Made by a program: the position numbers and the translations under genes. From contig OV884059.1 in NCBI GenBank assembly GCA_930367215.1, positions 30,433,882 to 30,497,881 on the forward strand: DNA of 64,000 nt. The letters are read 5' to 3'. Source of the stretch: Pollenia angustigena. Lineage: Eukaryota; Arthropoda; Insecta; Diptera; Polleniidae. Below, one piece after another: positions 47,309-59,441 of the stretch; the first letter of the stretch is position 1, and every line of letters begins with the position of its first letter. The notes below the pieces were generated by a model. That model saw only the letters and a program-made list of their open reading frames with translations. It had not been told where the DNA came from and made no database searches.

Positions 47309-50300
47309 CACAGTGATTCGGCTAGAGCATGCTAGCGGGACAAAATTCAAGACGTAATTTCCATTAAACACTGATAGCGTCTTGTAAAGAACCCCCCCAG
47401 GTAGCGAATTCCAAAAATGTATTTGTTTATCACCTCATAAAGATATCTTATCAGGGGGTCAAAGTTACCCTTAATAAGAGAGGTCATTTTCATTTGCAAA
47501 TCAGTTGCATTTCATGCACACTTGTGGTAACATATTTTAAAATTTGTAGCAAAGTGAAACGATTTTTTTGTGATAGAATATTCTGTTGAAGGTATCAACT
47601 ATATTATGGCTTATATTTTTTATAAAAAAGATGTATACTTTTGGTGTTATATCAATTTGTAAATTTATAGATAAATCCAGTAAATTTTAAACTTTAAAGA
47701 TTATCAACTTTTTTTATCCACCTAGATTTTTCTATATGTTATACCTACAACATTCAGAAACAGATTGATATATATTATAGACCCCGCAAAGGCCCGCAAG
47801 TAAAATTATTTAATTTTTTTCAGAGCGAGTCGTGGCTATGACGAAAATGTAGTTTTTGAAGACTGGCTAAAATATGACAAAACTGAACGGAACAATGGCA
47901 TTTTTTATTATATTAGTAAAAAATTCAATATGTCTGATGTTTCTGATGAAACTCTTAAACAACTCAAAATGAAAATAAAAAGCCTTTCAACAAAATTCAG
48001 TCAAAAGTGGACTTCTTTAAAGTATACAAAGAAATGTTTATAATCAAACAAAAATAATGGTTAGAGGGATCCGAAATCGAAATAAACATGTGTTCTAACC
48101 ATCCGTGCACTTCAACATCGTCAGCGGCTCTCTCCGTAGGATGACCCAGAAAATCATTTGAAGACTCATCAACGAAAACGAAGAGACGGAGAGTAGAAGA
48201 TCTTTTGGAACCGCAAACTGCAAGTGAGCTTCTTACCGCAGCTGAGTTAGCTACTCGAAAAGAAGGGCATCGAAGTGTTGCTAAACAGATCCATAACGTC
48301 GCTGTGAGTGAAACTAGAGAAAAGAATAAGTGTTCTGAACAAAGTCGGCAGTTAACACCAGACGAAGTTTAAGCTTATTATGTGGACTCGAAATCAACTT
48401 CTCACTCATATAAACAAGCAAGAAAGTGGTCAATAAAAGCAGGACATCAAGTGTATCCATCGTTTTATTAAAAGTATGTTACCTCGTTCATATTAAACGT
48501 TAGTAAGCAAATGAAGCTTTGATGGGAGTTCGGGGCATAGCACGTATAAGCTACAGATGAATTTTTGTTCGTATACTCATTTGTCCCTTTGAAACTGCTT
48601 GATGGCGAAACTGTGATCTGGCAAAATCCAAGACCTTCCCCTTCTTTATATTGCCGTCCTATTAAGTTTAGTTTTGCCAAGGATACAAAAGAGTTCACGA
48701 AAGAAGAAACTTCCAAAATTTTAGATGAAGTGAGTCAACTTCTTCCAACATTATGTAACGTTGCTGGATCTCAAATCTCAGTTAAACACGATTTGTTGTT
48801 AACAATGACTAATGGCAAAGTATGCAATGCCTTAACAGACACCAGTTCAACACAAAAGGGTTATATTTGCGGTGCCACCCTGTAAACTATGAACGAGGAG
48901 TTAAAGAAATATTCCATCAACGAACAACGCCTTGCATTTGGTTTATCTACTTTACATGCATGGATTCGCACGTTTGCTTCACATCAGCTATCGCTTAGAA
49001 ATAAAAAATTGCCAAGTCAGGGGAGATAACGACAAAGCTATTATTAAGCAACGCTCACAAGAGATACAAAAAGTGTTTAAAGATCGCATGGGTCTCATTG
49101 TAGATAAACCAAAACCTGGGTATGGTAACACACACGATGGAAACACAGCACGTAGATTTTTTTCCAAAGCTGAATTGAGCAGCGAAATTACAGGATTAGA
49201 CGTAAACCTTATTCGTAGATATCATGTAATTGTAAGGGCTTTGTCATCGGGATAAGACATAAATTATATTTTATTCGAAAAGTTTTGTGTTGATACTAGA
49301 AAATTATTCGTGGTATTCCATGTTCGTTACTGTGCATAAAATTCTTGTACACAGCGCGGAAGTTATGAAGTCTTTTCTTCTTCCCATTGGACAACTCTCC
49401 GAAGAAGCCCAGGAAGCAAGAAACAAAGAATGTTGTTGATTCCGTGAACGGCACACCAGGAAGCGGTCATGTATTGCCACAAATACAGATCTTTTGAGAA
49501 TGCTCTTAATTACGTCTGATCCTGTTATCAACTCGTATAGAGTTACCGCGCAGAAAATTTACTTCTTTGCCATTGGAGGTTCTGCAGTTGATTATCCCAC
49601 CTTCATTTTTATCCGAAAGAACATCAGTAAGTCATCATCACGAACTAAATGAGAAGGATTATTTACTCTCTGAATATTCTACTGAATGGGAGAGTGATGA
49701 CGACTCATCTGATGGTGATTAGTAGGTTTAAGTATTTTTTTTTTATAACTATTATTCTTATTTTATGGTGTTAATATATAAGTTATTTAATATTATATTT
49801 CTTTGACTTATACACCTTGTTTTTGTTAATAATTGATAAACAGAAACTGTTATTGTACTAATTTATTTAAAAATAAATAATATTTTGTAAGTTATTAAAT
49901 GTGGATACACTATCATTATGATTTTTATTTTTTTCTAGCTAATTAAAGAACAATTAGCGAGAATAGTAAACAAATGAGACACAGGAGTAAACCACTTCCG
50001 TCTTGCAGCTACATTAGGGTGGGTCGATTTAGCAATCGATATTGCCTTTTATTATTTTTAATTACAAAAAAATTACATCAGCCGATTTTTTTATTACCTA
50101 CTAAAAAATCTTAAAAATAAAAGTTGAGAAAAAGTCAAAACATTTAAATTTGGGCGCCTTTTTTTAAGGATTTTTTTAATAGGTAATAAGTAACAGTACA
50201 TATTTTTCAACTTTTTTTTCTTAAAATAGCTTGAGATACCTGGAATACATAAATAAACAGTTGAAATAAGTGAAGAAATAATATTGTCCCGCTAGCTTGT

Positions 50301-50318
50301 ACTAGCCGACACACTGTG
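47309..50318 (+). mobile_element. Transib transposon with CACAGTG ends and 5 bp TSD
   Basis: TIRs of 35 bp start CACAGTG, end CTAGCGGGACAA and agree in 30 of 35 positions (47309 inward; 50318 inward on the other strand). CGCCT is duplicated exactly at 47304-47308 and 50319-50323. CAC-starting TIRs with a GC-rich 5 bp duplication are diagnostic of Transib. The element is 3010 bp, as expected for a full-length copy, and contains a decayed transposase at 47824-49722. Confidence 0.92.
47824..49722 (+). pseudogene. Transib transposase, RAG1-related, decayed
   Basis: Family role: a DDE transposase that cuts at CAC-starting termini; the RAG1 recombinase core is related to it. Recognisable parts in order: N-terminal SRGYDENVVFEDWLKYD (47824-48040, after a TTTTTTTCAG acceptor-like site); a charged middle with KRRRVEDLLEP; then the conserved core WQNPRPSPSLYCRPIKF (48620), NGKVCNALTDTSSTQ and YICGATL (48780-48885), FGLSTLHAWIRTF (48937), LIVDKPKPGYGNT with DGNTARRFF (49094-49160), then SEITGLD. 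A trailing part is broken over 49260-49560, and an acidic C-terminus (ESDDDSSDGD) ends at 49722. Several frameshifts and stops separate these blocks, so no active protein is possible. The TIRs are better preserved than the gene. Confidence 0.82.
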
Positions 50319-50323
50319 CGCCT

Positions 50324-52168
50324 GTCACAAAACTCTAGATGCTCGCCATTATTAACTCGGCTGAAAATGAAATAGCAAAACATTAAAAATGTAATAAAAA
50401 CTTTTAGTCAAAAGTGCGTAAATATGTTTAAATATCTAAAAAAAAGTACAAAATGAAAAAATGCAGCAAAAACTTTGAAGGAAAAGTGCGTTAATTTGTT
50501 TTAATATTCAAAGAAGAAAAAAGCAACTGAGGCGGAAAACTTTTTCAAACTTTTACAACTAGCGCTGGCCGTAGAATCACAATTACGTTGTTACTATTTC
50601 TACTGCCTTGAATGGCTTAGGTTGTTTAATTAGACAAGTGTGTCTCTTGTATTCATTTATGCCTTCGGTTTTGTTTCTAATAATAATATAAGCTTTTTAC
50701 TTCATATACTTTCATAAAATTTTTAGAATTTTATCGCTGATGCTGGCAGCAGGTTGAGTTTAGTTTTATTAATTTTCTCTTTTTTTAAAACATTTTACAG
50801 GAAAATAACATGATTTTTCAATTTTGTCTTGGCAATTTGCTGTAATTTTATAGTGTCAGGGGTATAATTTGCAGTGGCACATAAATTCTATAATATTCAT
50901 AATCTTTATCAGGAGTAGAATATCTTTTATTATCCTTAACCAACGACAATATAAAGTAAAAAAAAAGACACAACAGCCCTAAACAGGGAATAAAAACAAA
51001 AGAACAAACGTTAAAGAATGTATAGCAAAACAAAACAAAAGCATAGCAAAAGAGAAAGAAGAAACAACAAGTTAAATTAAACTAACAAACAACATGGCAA
51101 GTTGACTGATTTTTTAAATAAACAATAGGAAGATTAAATTTACTCTTCCCCTTTCCTCTCTTAAACAAAAGGATGATTAAATTTACTCTTCCCCTTTCTT
51201 CTCTTAATATTTAGCTGTGTAACGGTAAATATTGTTACAATGTGTTTACGATATTCTGCTATTTAAGAAAGTTTTTTACTTTCGTTTAAATATGGCGGTC
51301 TCCTGTGTATGTGTGTGTGTGTGTGTGTGTGTTGTTGTATGTGTAAGTTTCTTAGTTTTGATAAAAATCTTGAATGTCTAACAACAATTTACAAGATTTC
51401 TGTTAGTTATCTCTCTTACACATACCAATGTTTACATACACGCATACATATGAACATACATCTAAAGCTTATATGAACTCGTACATAAAATCTTCCTTCA
51501 CAAATATTTGTACACCCAACCAGATGATTTTTGTATTTTTAAGTAGCATAGCAATAAAATTGACTGCTACTTAAGCTATAGTCGCACTTTATAAATATTT
51601 GACGTAATCACTATCTTGTTATCGAAAATTTTTTTGGTTTTAAATAGCGTTTTATGGTTAAAACAACTTTTAGCATTTAATTAATTACAATCAACTACGA
51701 TTTTGTTATGGAGCAAAATTCGGTAAATCAATAAAACTGTTGAAAAGAAAGCAAACAACACGGACGATGTTAATTGTAAATAAGACAAAAGATTTCAGAA
51801 AATGATCTAAATATTTTAAGAGATGGATATATGACAATTATGTGTGAAACCAAATATCGGCCTTGAACTCGCCACGGCTTCTGTGGCATACCTCCATATT
51901 TTCAATGGCTCTGAGACATAATTGAGGTTCAATGTCGTTAATGTGCCTAATTACCTCATACTTTACCTCTGTAATTGTTCTTTTCTTTTTGACGTAAACT
52001 ATTTCTTTTAAATCTCATCATCTTTCAATATAGTATGCTTTTGTTTAAGGAAATCCTGTTTGCTTTCATCCACACAAATATAAGTATGCTTCACTTTTGT
52101 TTATCTTGAGTTCATAAAATAATATGTTTAGATGTTTTTTGCTGCTGTTTTTTAAATTTATTGATGAG
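50324..52168. other. Intergenic DNA
   Basis: Contains (GT)n at 51310-51332 and a 43 bp tandem duplication (ATTAAATTTACTCTTCCCC at about 51135 and 51177). No gene was recognised. Confidence 0.45.
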
Positions 52169-52419
52169 AAGCGAATTCATTACAGGTAATCTCGGTACTA
52201 CAACAAGTACAAAAATCACAAGCAATTTGTTTTTTGTAAAATCATTGTACTGAAACAAACTGAAATAAAGATAACAAATAAAATTTTCTTTCTTGTCGAA
52301 AATTACAATATGTATTCAAAGCGTAATCCTAATTCTTATTTGTATTTGTTAGCCATTAACAATGTACCCGCTAATTAATTACATTCAAGTGTCAAAAAAG
52401 CCTGCTAGGCACAAAGTGT

Positions 52420-54543
52420 CGGATCTTTTTAGCCTCCGGTGACCTTCGAACTTTATTAGTTCCCGAGCGAGGTAGTTGGGATGGGCCATTAGTTTATCTA
52501 TGTATTTAACTGAATACTTTTTAATTTCTTCCTAGATGGAAGCGATGTTAAGATCTCTGTGGATAATGTCATTACGTATATACCATGGGGCGCAGACAAT
52601 TTGTCGTAATATTCTAGACTGTCTTCTTTGTAGCTTCTGGATGTTTGATGCGTATGCAGTACCCCATAATTGGATGCCATATATCCATATTGGTTTTATG
52701 ATGGACTTGTATAAGAGAATTTTGTTGTCTAAAGACAAGTTTGAGTTTCGACCGATTAGCCAATGTAGTTGAGCTGCTTATAGTTTCATAGCCGTTATCT
52801 TCGCTTCAATATGACGAGACGAGGTCAAGCGTCTATCTATATGAATTTCCAAGTACTTTACATGGTTTTCTACCGGAACAGTGATGTTATTTATTTTTAC
52901 AGCTGGGCACGTTTGTCTTCTGAGCGTGAAAGTTAAGTGAGCACATTTAGCCTTTATTTTCCATTTTTCTAGCCAGGCCTCTAGTTCATTGATGTGGGAC
53001 TGTAAATGCTGCGATGCTAGTTTTGGGTCCTGATTAACACTAATTAATGCTGTGTCGTCTGCAAACGTAGAAGTATGTGTGCTCGGGCTTGTTGGCATAT
53101 CAGCTGTATATATTATATACAGTAACGGCCCTAATATGCTGCCTTTAGGGACACTAGCAGATATTTTCTTGGTGGGGGAGTATTGGTTTTTTGATCTAAC
53201 CATGAAAGTTCTGCCAGTTAAATAGCTCTCAAGGAGTTTTTGAGTGTTTTGTGGAAGCACTCGTGTTATTTTAATGAGCAGCCCATCATGCCAAACTTTG
53301 TCAAATGCTTGTGAAATGTCTATAAACAGTGCTGAGCAATATTCGTTTCTCTCAAACGCTGATCTAATTTGGGTAACAATTCTATGCACTTGTTCGATTG
53401 TACCATGCCTTGCTCGGAATCCGAACTGATGATCCGGAATGATTGCGTGTTCATTAAGATATGTAGTTATATTTAAAAGGAATATTTTTTCGAATAGCTT
53501 GGATAATATTGAAAGTAGGCTGATTGGTCTGTACGACGTAATTTGACTAGCGTCTTTTTCTGACTTAGGAATCATAACAATTGTAGAGGTCTTTCAAGAG
53601 GATGGGAAGTAGCCAACTCGTAATATCGCATTAAAGATGAGCAGCAAGATTCTCGAAGCAGACGTAGGTAAGTTTCTTATCATTGAGCCTGTGATGCGAT
53701 CAGGACCGGGAGATTTTTTAATGTTGACATTTTCTATCGCTGATTTTACTTGAGTTAATGTAAATTTTATTGGATCGTTATCTGTATCAGGAATAAATGG
53801 ACGACAGGAACAAGTATGAGCATCATGGGGCGTGAACACTTTCTCCAAGTGGCTTGCAAAGGCGTTTATTTGTTTATTTGTGTTTTTGGCCCAGGTACGG
53901 TTTTCCAGTCTTAGTGGAGATTCGTGGGTTATAGGGCATTGCATATGTCCTACAGCCTTCCATAAGCTGTAATTGGAGTTTTTTGTGGCATCAGTTCCAC
54001 AGTTGGGCCTTGATGGTTGGGGAACGATTATTTTGCCATTGTCTTCTCAACTTCCTTTTTTCCCTGACAAGGGTCTCTATATCCACAGATGTGAATTGCG
54101 GACCACGCTTTATTGTACGCTTGATGGGGGTTGCATTTCTTGCAGCAGAATCCAAGACATCCGTAAGTCGGTCGGCAGCTGTTTGGATGTCAGATGAATT
54201 TTTTAGGGAAATGCTCTGAGATAGATGACAGCTCACATACATCTTATACTTTAACCAATTTGTGTTTTTGTTTGAATAGGAAATAAAGTTTTCAGCTGCG
54301 TATCAAAGTTGCCTTTTAGAATATGGATTGAAGGTGAATGATCAGACGATTAATCGTATGAGAAACTAATTAGTAATTGATCGCGCTTGATGTTTTTAAT
54401 TACGGCAAAGTCGATAAGGTCTGGTAGCTTGTTGAAGTCAGTGGGCCAATAGGTAGTTTCTCCACTCGATACGACATCAAGATTTTTTGCAGTGACGGTG
54501 TTATATAGCTGTTTACCTCTAGGACTTATAAGTATGGAGCTCC
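52420..54543 (-). pseudogene. LINE ORF2: endonuclease end and reverse transcriptase
   Basis: Endonuclease tail with PTDFNKLPDLIDFAV (about 54420). Next comes a linker with coiled, basic sequence (EKRKLRRQWQNNRSP, near 54050), then the block KKSPGPDRITGSMIRNLP (53700) that opens the reverse transcriptase. This is followed by ITSYRPISLLSILSKLFEK, HQFGFRARHGTIEQVHRI, FIDISQAFDKVWHDGLL, the nucleotide-gate block SVPKGSILGPLLYIIY (normally GVPQGS, here altered) and the catalytic FADDTALIS (53060). The thumb part and YGIQLWGTA (52680) follow. At least three frameshifts (near 53950, 53585 and 52770) and a late stop break it. Inactive. Confidence 0.82.
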
Positions 54544-54559
54544 AATACGTATGCTTAGC

Positions 54560-54874
54560 GGCGGCATGAAATAACCCCCCAAAAAAATGATGAAATAACC
54601 CCCCAAATCTTGGGGCCTTGTTTCATATGCAATAAAGCCCCAATTTTGAAAATTAAATTAGCCCCCAACGAAATGAAATAACGCCCCAAACATAAATGAA
54701 ATAATTCCCTAATTTTTGGGGGCTTATTTCATATGAAATAAAACCCCAATTTCTGAAATCAAATAAGAGCCCAAATAAAATGAAATAACGCCCCAAAAAT
54801 CGTTTTTGTTGTTCTCTGTACAAACTTTTGGGGGGTTATTTCATTATTTCTTTGGGGGGTTATTTCATGCCGCC
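54560..54874. mobile_element. 315 bp GC-modular MITE with 9 bp TSD
   Basis: TIRs GGCGGCATGAAATAACCCC are perfect inverted copies, and ATGCTTAGC is duplicated exactly at 54551-54559 and 54875-54883. The interior is almost wholly built of ATGAAATAA-CCCCAA modules in both orientations. A 9 bp duplication fits Mutator-like elements. It interrupts the LINE endonuclease between the two copies of its AKH codons. Confidence 0.88.
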
Positions 54875-54987
54875 ATGCTTAGCGTTGTAGTCGCTTGCTG
54901 CAATGAATTTGAATGAATGAACAAATATAAAGCTAAAAAAAAACTTATTAACATGGCTTTTAAGAGCACCTGTAATGAATTCGCCTT

Positions 54988-55380
54988 GATTAGCAGTCTT
55001 GTTTTCTTACTTTGTTTTTATCACTTGTAAATTAAGTTAATCTTTACCTTGAACTTTATGCGTGGTTATGACAAGCGTTATAAATTATTGAAGTCTGCTT
55101 ATGCTGAAATATGACAAATCATTTTTCAAATACAATAAACGCAAAATTTTCTTCACGGCTTATAATTTAAAAGGAATTGTCTTTTTGTTGAATTATGGAT
55201 GGTTTTATTACCATTTAAATTTTAAATTATCTTAAATACGTTTAGCTTGTTCTTTTGTTTTTTTATTCTTTTTAATTTTAGAGGTGTCTTAAATCTTTAA
55301 AGTTTTCTAAATGATTTCTTCCATTTAGAAAACGAAAAGTTTTTTTTATGAAAAAGTACAAATGTGGCCGATTTTACATT
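54988..55380. other. AT-rich intergenic DNA
   Basis: No feature supported. Confidence 0.4.
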
Positions 55381-55633
55381 ATATCGCTCATTTGCTGCAA
55401 GACCGGCATAACTCAAAAAAAATGCAATTTTGGAGTTAGAGATGCAGAATTGTTCGCTTTGTTTTTCTTTATATTGTGTATAAAATTCATATTTATAGCT
55501 TTTATACTTTCTCAGTTTGAAGAGAATTTGTCTTCTTTTTTCTAAGAAGTTAGAGCAAATCAAAAACTTTAAATGCGTTTATCTCGAAATGGATTTTTTG
55601 AGTTATGCCGGTCTTGCAGCAAATGAGCGATAT
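55381..55633. mobile_element. 253 bp MITE with perfect 40 bp arms
   Basis: 55381-55420 and 55594-55633 are exact reverse complements (ATATCGCTCATTTGCTGC start). The interior is noncoding. Perfect arms imply recent origin. No TSD was recognised. Confidence 0.7.
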
Positions 55634-55859
55634 GTACTCAGTTGAGGTATTTTCGAGGCGCTTAAACGCGTTTAGCAGCCCAAGTGTGTACATATTATTA
55701 AGCACTAGGTGTGTGAATCGTCTGCAATTCGAAATCAGCACATTTTCTGAAACTGTTTTTCAGAATTTAATGCAGGGAATAGAATACATCGTCAGAACCC
55801 CAATAAATGAAGCGAAAGTAAAACGTTGGATTTTTCAAAAGCTTTTGTTTAACTTACAA
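55634..55859. other. Short stretch without identified feature
   Basis: A 100-codon plus frame overlaps from 55605 but is partly MITE arm; no domain. Confidence 0.3.
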
Positions 55860-56470
55860 TGCATGTATGTATGTTTGTTCGGGTGGAATCTTGCAACTCA
55901 ATTTTAAAGCAGTTATCTTCAACCGATTGAGCTGAAATTTTGTATACACGTTTAGTTTGGACGGCAATGCATGTTAAACTATGTGACGTCGTTAAAAATC
56001 TAATATGGCGGCCACGCACAACGTGGCGGACTAGTTATTTATATTGCACTTCTACAATATGGGTATCAAATGAAAGGGCTTGATAAGGATATCTCGAAAA
56101 ATGAAGTGGTCACATTAAATGGAATTTGGCGGGCACACACAATATGACGGACTAGTTATTTTTAATGCACTTTTCCAATATGGGTATCAAATTAAAGGGC
56201 TTGATAAGAACAATTGAAAAGTAAAGTGGCACCCTAAATCCAATATGGCGGTCACACACAATATGACAAACTAGTTATTTTTAATGCACTTCTACAAAAT
56301 GGGTATTAAATTATAGGCCTTGATAAGAATATCTCGAAAAATAAAGTGGTTACTCTAAATCCAATATGGCGGCACAAGCAAGATGAAGGACTAGTTATTT
56401 TTAATCCACTTTTACAATATGGGTATCAAATTAAAGGGCTTGCTAAAAATAACTCGAAAAATTGCTAAGA
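55860..56470 (+). repeat. Helentron-like repeat with four ~120 bp tandem units
   Basis: Begins GCATGTATGTATGTTTG and 'ccgattgagctgaaattttg'. The tandem units carry AATATGGCGGCCAC and GACTAGTTATTTTTAATGCAC; the marker CTAGTTATT falls at about 56031, 56152, 56271 and 56391, giving 119-121 bp spacing. Noncoding. Confidence 0.7.
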
Positions 56471-57251
56471 ATAACCTGAAAATAAACTGACGTCAATATA
56501 GATACAATATGGCTGACTTAGTTTTTAATGCTTGCCGAGAATACGAATGCAAGTTTTAAAAAAATTATAATTAAAAATTCTTTTTTAAAAAGAAGCTTGT
56601 ATTTAAATGCACTGAAAAGTGAAAAATAAATTAAAATTAAAAAACCTTTTTAAAAAAACAAGCTTTCATTTGAATGAGCTAAAAAGAAAAAAAAATAAAA
56701 TTTTGCTTTAAAACTTTTACTTTCAACTTATAACGTCATTACCAGGGAAACAAGAAATATGCTCTAAAAACGAGTTTTATTCGCATTAAATATGCAGTAA
56801 AAACCCGAAAATATGCCACGAAAATTAAAAATTTCTCATATGAAGACACAATATTCAACAACTGAATATCAAAATTTAAAAAAAACAAGGTTAAAATTCA
56901 TATAAGTGATGTTTGCGCCGAATATTATCTAGATATTAACGTCCATATGGGTTTTAAAGGGATTTTAGGTACGGTCGCTAAATTGTTAACAAACGTTAGC
57001 ATTTAAAAGAAAGTTACAGCTATTTAAGGATGGGAACTTTGAGCAAATGTGAACCGATTCGAAAATAATTTAATTTGCAGTAAAATATTTTTGCAACCAA
57101 TTTATTTAAATACCATCATAATTAGATAGCTTGCGGACACAAAGAGTCTAATTTGGATGTGAAATTATAAACCGATTTTCACCATTTGCATAGACTTCGT
57201 CCATATTTGATCAAATTATCTACAAAATTGGAACTTGTACTTTGCGCACAA
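56471..57251. other. AT-rich intergenic DNA
   Basis: No gene or repeat structure recognised. Confidence 0.4.
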
Positions 57252-57638
57252 GGCTACGGCCGAGGCCACGCAATGAGCGGCTAAGCGTCAAGCGGCTGAG
57301 CGTCAAAAAATTAAAACATATGAAATACTATTGAAGTGGCCACGAAATGAGCGGCATGCGAGCGAAATTTTTTAGCGGCTAAAGCCTAGTACTCTGTTCA
57401 AATTTGTGAAAAATGTTGAGCAACTTTACTTATTTCGCGTGAAAAATTTGACATTCAGCTAGTGGTGCCAATCCTACGATTTAGCAGCAAATTGTCGGTT
57501 GTTTTGCGTTCGAGTAAGCAACATTGGTTTACATATGTAAACAAAAACATATGATTTCGTTGTTCGCGCCATCTAAAATTATAAATCAATAAAAATAATT
57601 AAAACGAAAAAAACGCAATAGGAGTGAAAAGAAATAAA

Positions 57639-59111
57639 ATGGATAACGTTATATTATTAACAGCTTGCGCAGCAGCGCAAGAATTAATAAACATTACACT
57701 TGCTGCAGAAGAACTTTTGAATGACACTAGGTCTCCAACGAGTGAGTATCTTCAGAAAAGAAATGACAAGGGAAGATATATTTCAGACGTAAGTGTAATA
57801 ATTTTAATGGTCGATAAATTGTATATAAAATTTTAATTGTGTCTTTGTTTAAGTTTAACGATATGCTTCAAAACAAGAAAACTTTTAAAGAAAACTTCCA
57901 TATGGATAGCTCAGCATTTTTTGAGATTTATGGTAGAGTAAAAGCTCTACTAGTGCCAAAAAGAAATACTCATCCCAACGATGGCATTTCAGCCAAAATG
58001 AAATTGGCTATGGTGTTAGAGTAAGTACATGTATATTCAACATACATACATATGTATGTACATTTGTAAGTTTATACATACATATGAATATATAATCTAA
58101 TTATTTTAGATATTTAGCATGCGGAACATTGCAACGGCATATTGCTAGCTGCTACCGAGTTAGCAAACAGAAGTTTGGTGTCATTATTGACGAAGTTTGC
58201 AATGCCATTTGTATAGCATTAAAAGACCAGATTCCACCTATGACGCAGGAAGAAATAATTCGAATTGCTTCAACCTACAAAAAGTGGAATTTTCCAAGCT
58301 GCGCTGGTTCAATCGATGGTAAGCATGTGGCAGTGAAATGCCCCCCAAGTTCTGGGAGCCTTTTTTATAACTATAAAGTAAGTATTTCTAACCACCAATA
58401 AAATATTAATAAATATCACTTCATTTTTAAAAGGGATTTTTCAGCACGGTGCTAATGGCAGCAGTCGATGGTGACTACCGATTTATTTATATAGATATTG
58501 GTGCATGCGGAAGTGAAGGAGATTCAAATATATTTGATAAATGTACACTTGGCGCTGCCATTCGCCAAAATCGTTTAGATTTTCCTCAAGTGCTTGCTGA
58601 TGAAACTCCGTATGTTTTTGTTGCAGACGATGCATTTCCCTTACATCAACATATTATGAAACCATTTAAACCGAAGCCTGGTAAGCGTCTTAATGACGAT
58701 GAGAACATCTTTAACTACAGACTTAGCAGGGCGAGACGATGTGTAGAAAACGCATTTGGATTGATGTGCTCCAAGTTTTTCTGCCTGTCTCGTAAGATGT
58801 TTTGCGGCCCTGATCGTGCTAATCTAATTGTTAAAACTTGCGCGCACTTACACAACTACCTGATACAAACCAGATTAGCACAATACTCCCCTGCAAATTA
58901 CGCAGATTACGTTAATGAGTCTGGAGAATTTGTAAGTGGAGAATTTAGAAACCATTTGCCTGCTGATTCTCTCTTTTCCTCCGACATCAATTGTGCATAC
59001 CACGGCAGACAAGATGATTCAGGCCGTATAGTTCGAAACAAGATTTCGACATATTTTAACTCCGAAAAAGGTTCTCTTCCTTGGCAAAGAAAATATGCCT
59101 TTTTAGAGTAA
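57639..59111 (+). CDS. PIF/Harbinger (HARBI1-like) transposase, four exons
   Basis: Predicted 420 aa DDE nuclease, nuclear, that would cut and insert the element at a 3 bp site. Exons: 57639-57788, 57854-58020, 58110-58377, 58434-59111. The introns are 65, 89 and 56 bp with GTAAG donors and AG acceptors, and the reading frame joins at every junction. The start is the ATG at 57639 (MDNVILL); an upstream GTG is in frame but less likely. DDE residues: D175 in CAGSIDGKHVAV, D260 in VADDAFPL and E300 in RRCVENAFG, all in the family spacing. An N-terminal helical part with YLACGTLQRHIA precedes the catalytic domain. Usual family length is 350-450 aa, so it appears complete, with no stop or frameshift. 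HARBI1 domesticated genes look similar, so element versus host gene is decided only by the flanks. Confidence 0.88.
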
Positions 59112-59441
59112 TTCGATATTACAAAAAATTTAAATTAAAAAAAAGCACCACAATTTTTCACCCTCAAAACAAACCCGCAGTTTCAATGTCGCTCCCTACC
59201 ACAACAAAACATTTCATTTATTGTAACCTTCATACCATCACGCATCCACTTTTTTTCTGTCTTTATTCTTTTGAAATTTATATTATATATGTAAATTTAA
59301 CTGTATTTTGAGAAAAAATCGGTAAAAATTCATCACACCTGCTAAAAGCGATCGGTTTTTAGCACATACCTGATTTTTGTAAAAATATCTTAAATTATAA
59401 ATTATTAAAAATTTATGAGAACAATATAAGTAGACCAAAAA
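59112..59441. other. 3' region of the transposase gene
   Basis: AT-rich downstream sequence. The short GATCGGTTTTTAGCAC stretch is not assigned. Confidence 0.4.

Larger units (their letters stand above)
52380..54912 (-). mobile_element. Jockey-type LINE, 5'-truncated and mutated
   Basis: Reading from 54912 downward: C-terminal part of the apurinic-like endonuclease (SDYNAKHTYWSS spanning the MITE insertion), LISPRGKQLYNTVT, then the linker and reverse transcriptase, and the ORF2 C-terminus near 52440 (HRRLKRSDTLCL). No ORF1 remains. The 3' end is not sharply defined. It is interrupted by the 315 bp MITE at 54560-54874. Confidence 0.8.
52169..54987. mobile_element. Older TIR pair around the LINE
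   Basis: AAGCGAATTCATTACAGGT (52169-52187) and inverted AAGGCGAATTCATTACAGGT (54968-54987) resemble the TIR of the MITE at 31030-31468. Flanks are only partly alike (GATGAG / GATTAG). Likely an old DNA element of that family into which the LINE inserted. Confidence 0.5.

Noticed and set aside
52536..52772. Plus-strand frames opposite the LINE (also 53244-53429, 53973-54219)
   Set aside because: Antisense shadows of the reverse transcriptase and linker coding sequence.
52169..54987. Exact TSD for the outer TIR pair
   Set aside because: Flanks GATGAG and GATTAG agree in 5 of 6 only and the left TIR has lost a base, so the duplication length cannot be fixed.
56000..56470. CRISPR-like array
   Set aside because: The ~120 bp units are contiguous tandem repeats with no unique spacers, in a eukaryotic genome; likewise 28060-28260 and 30180-30660.
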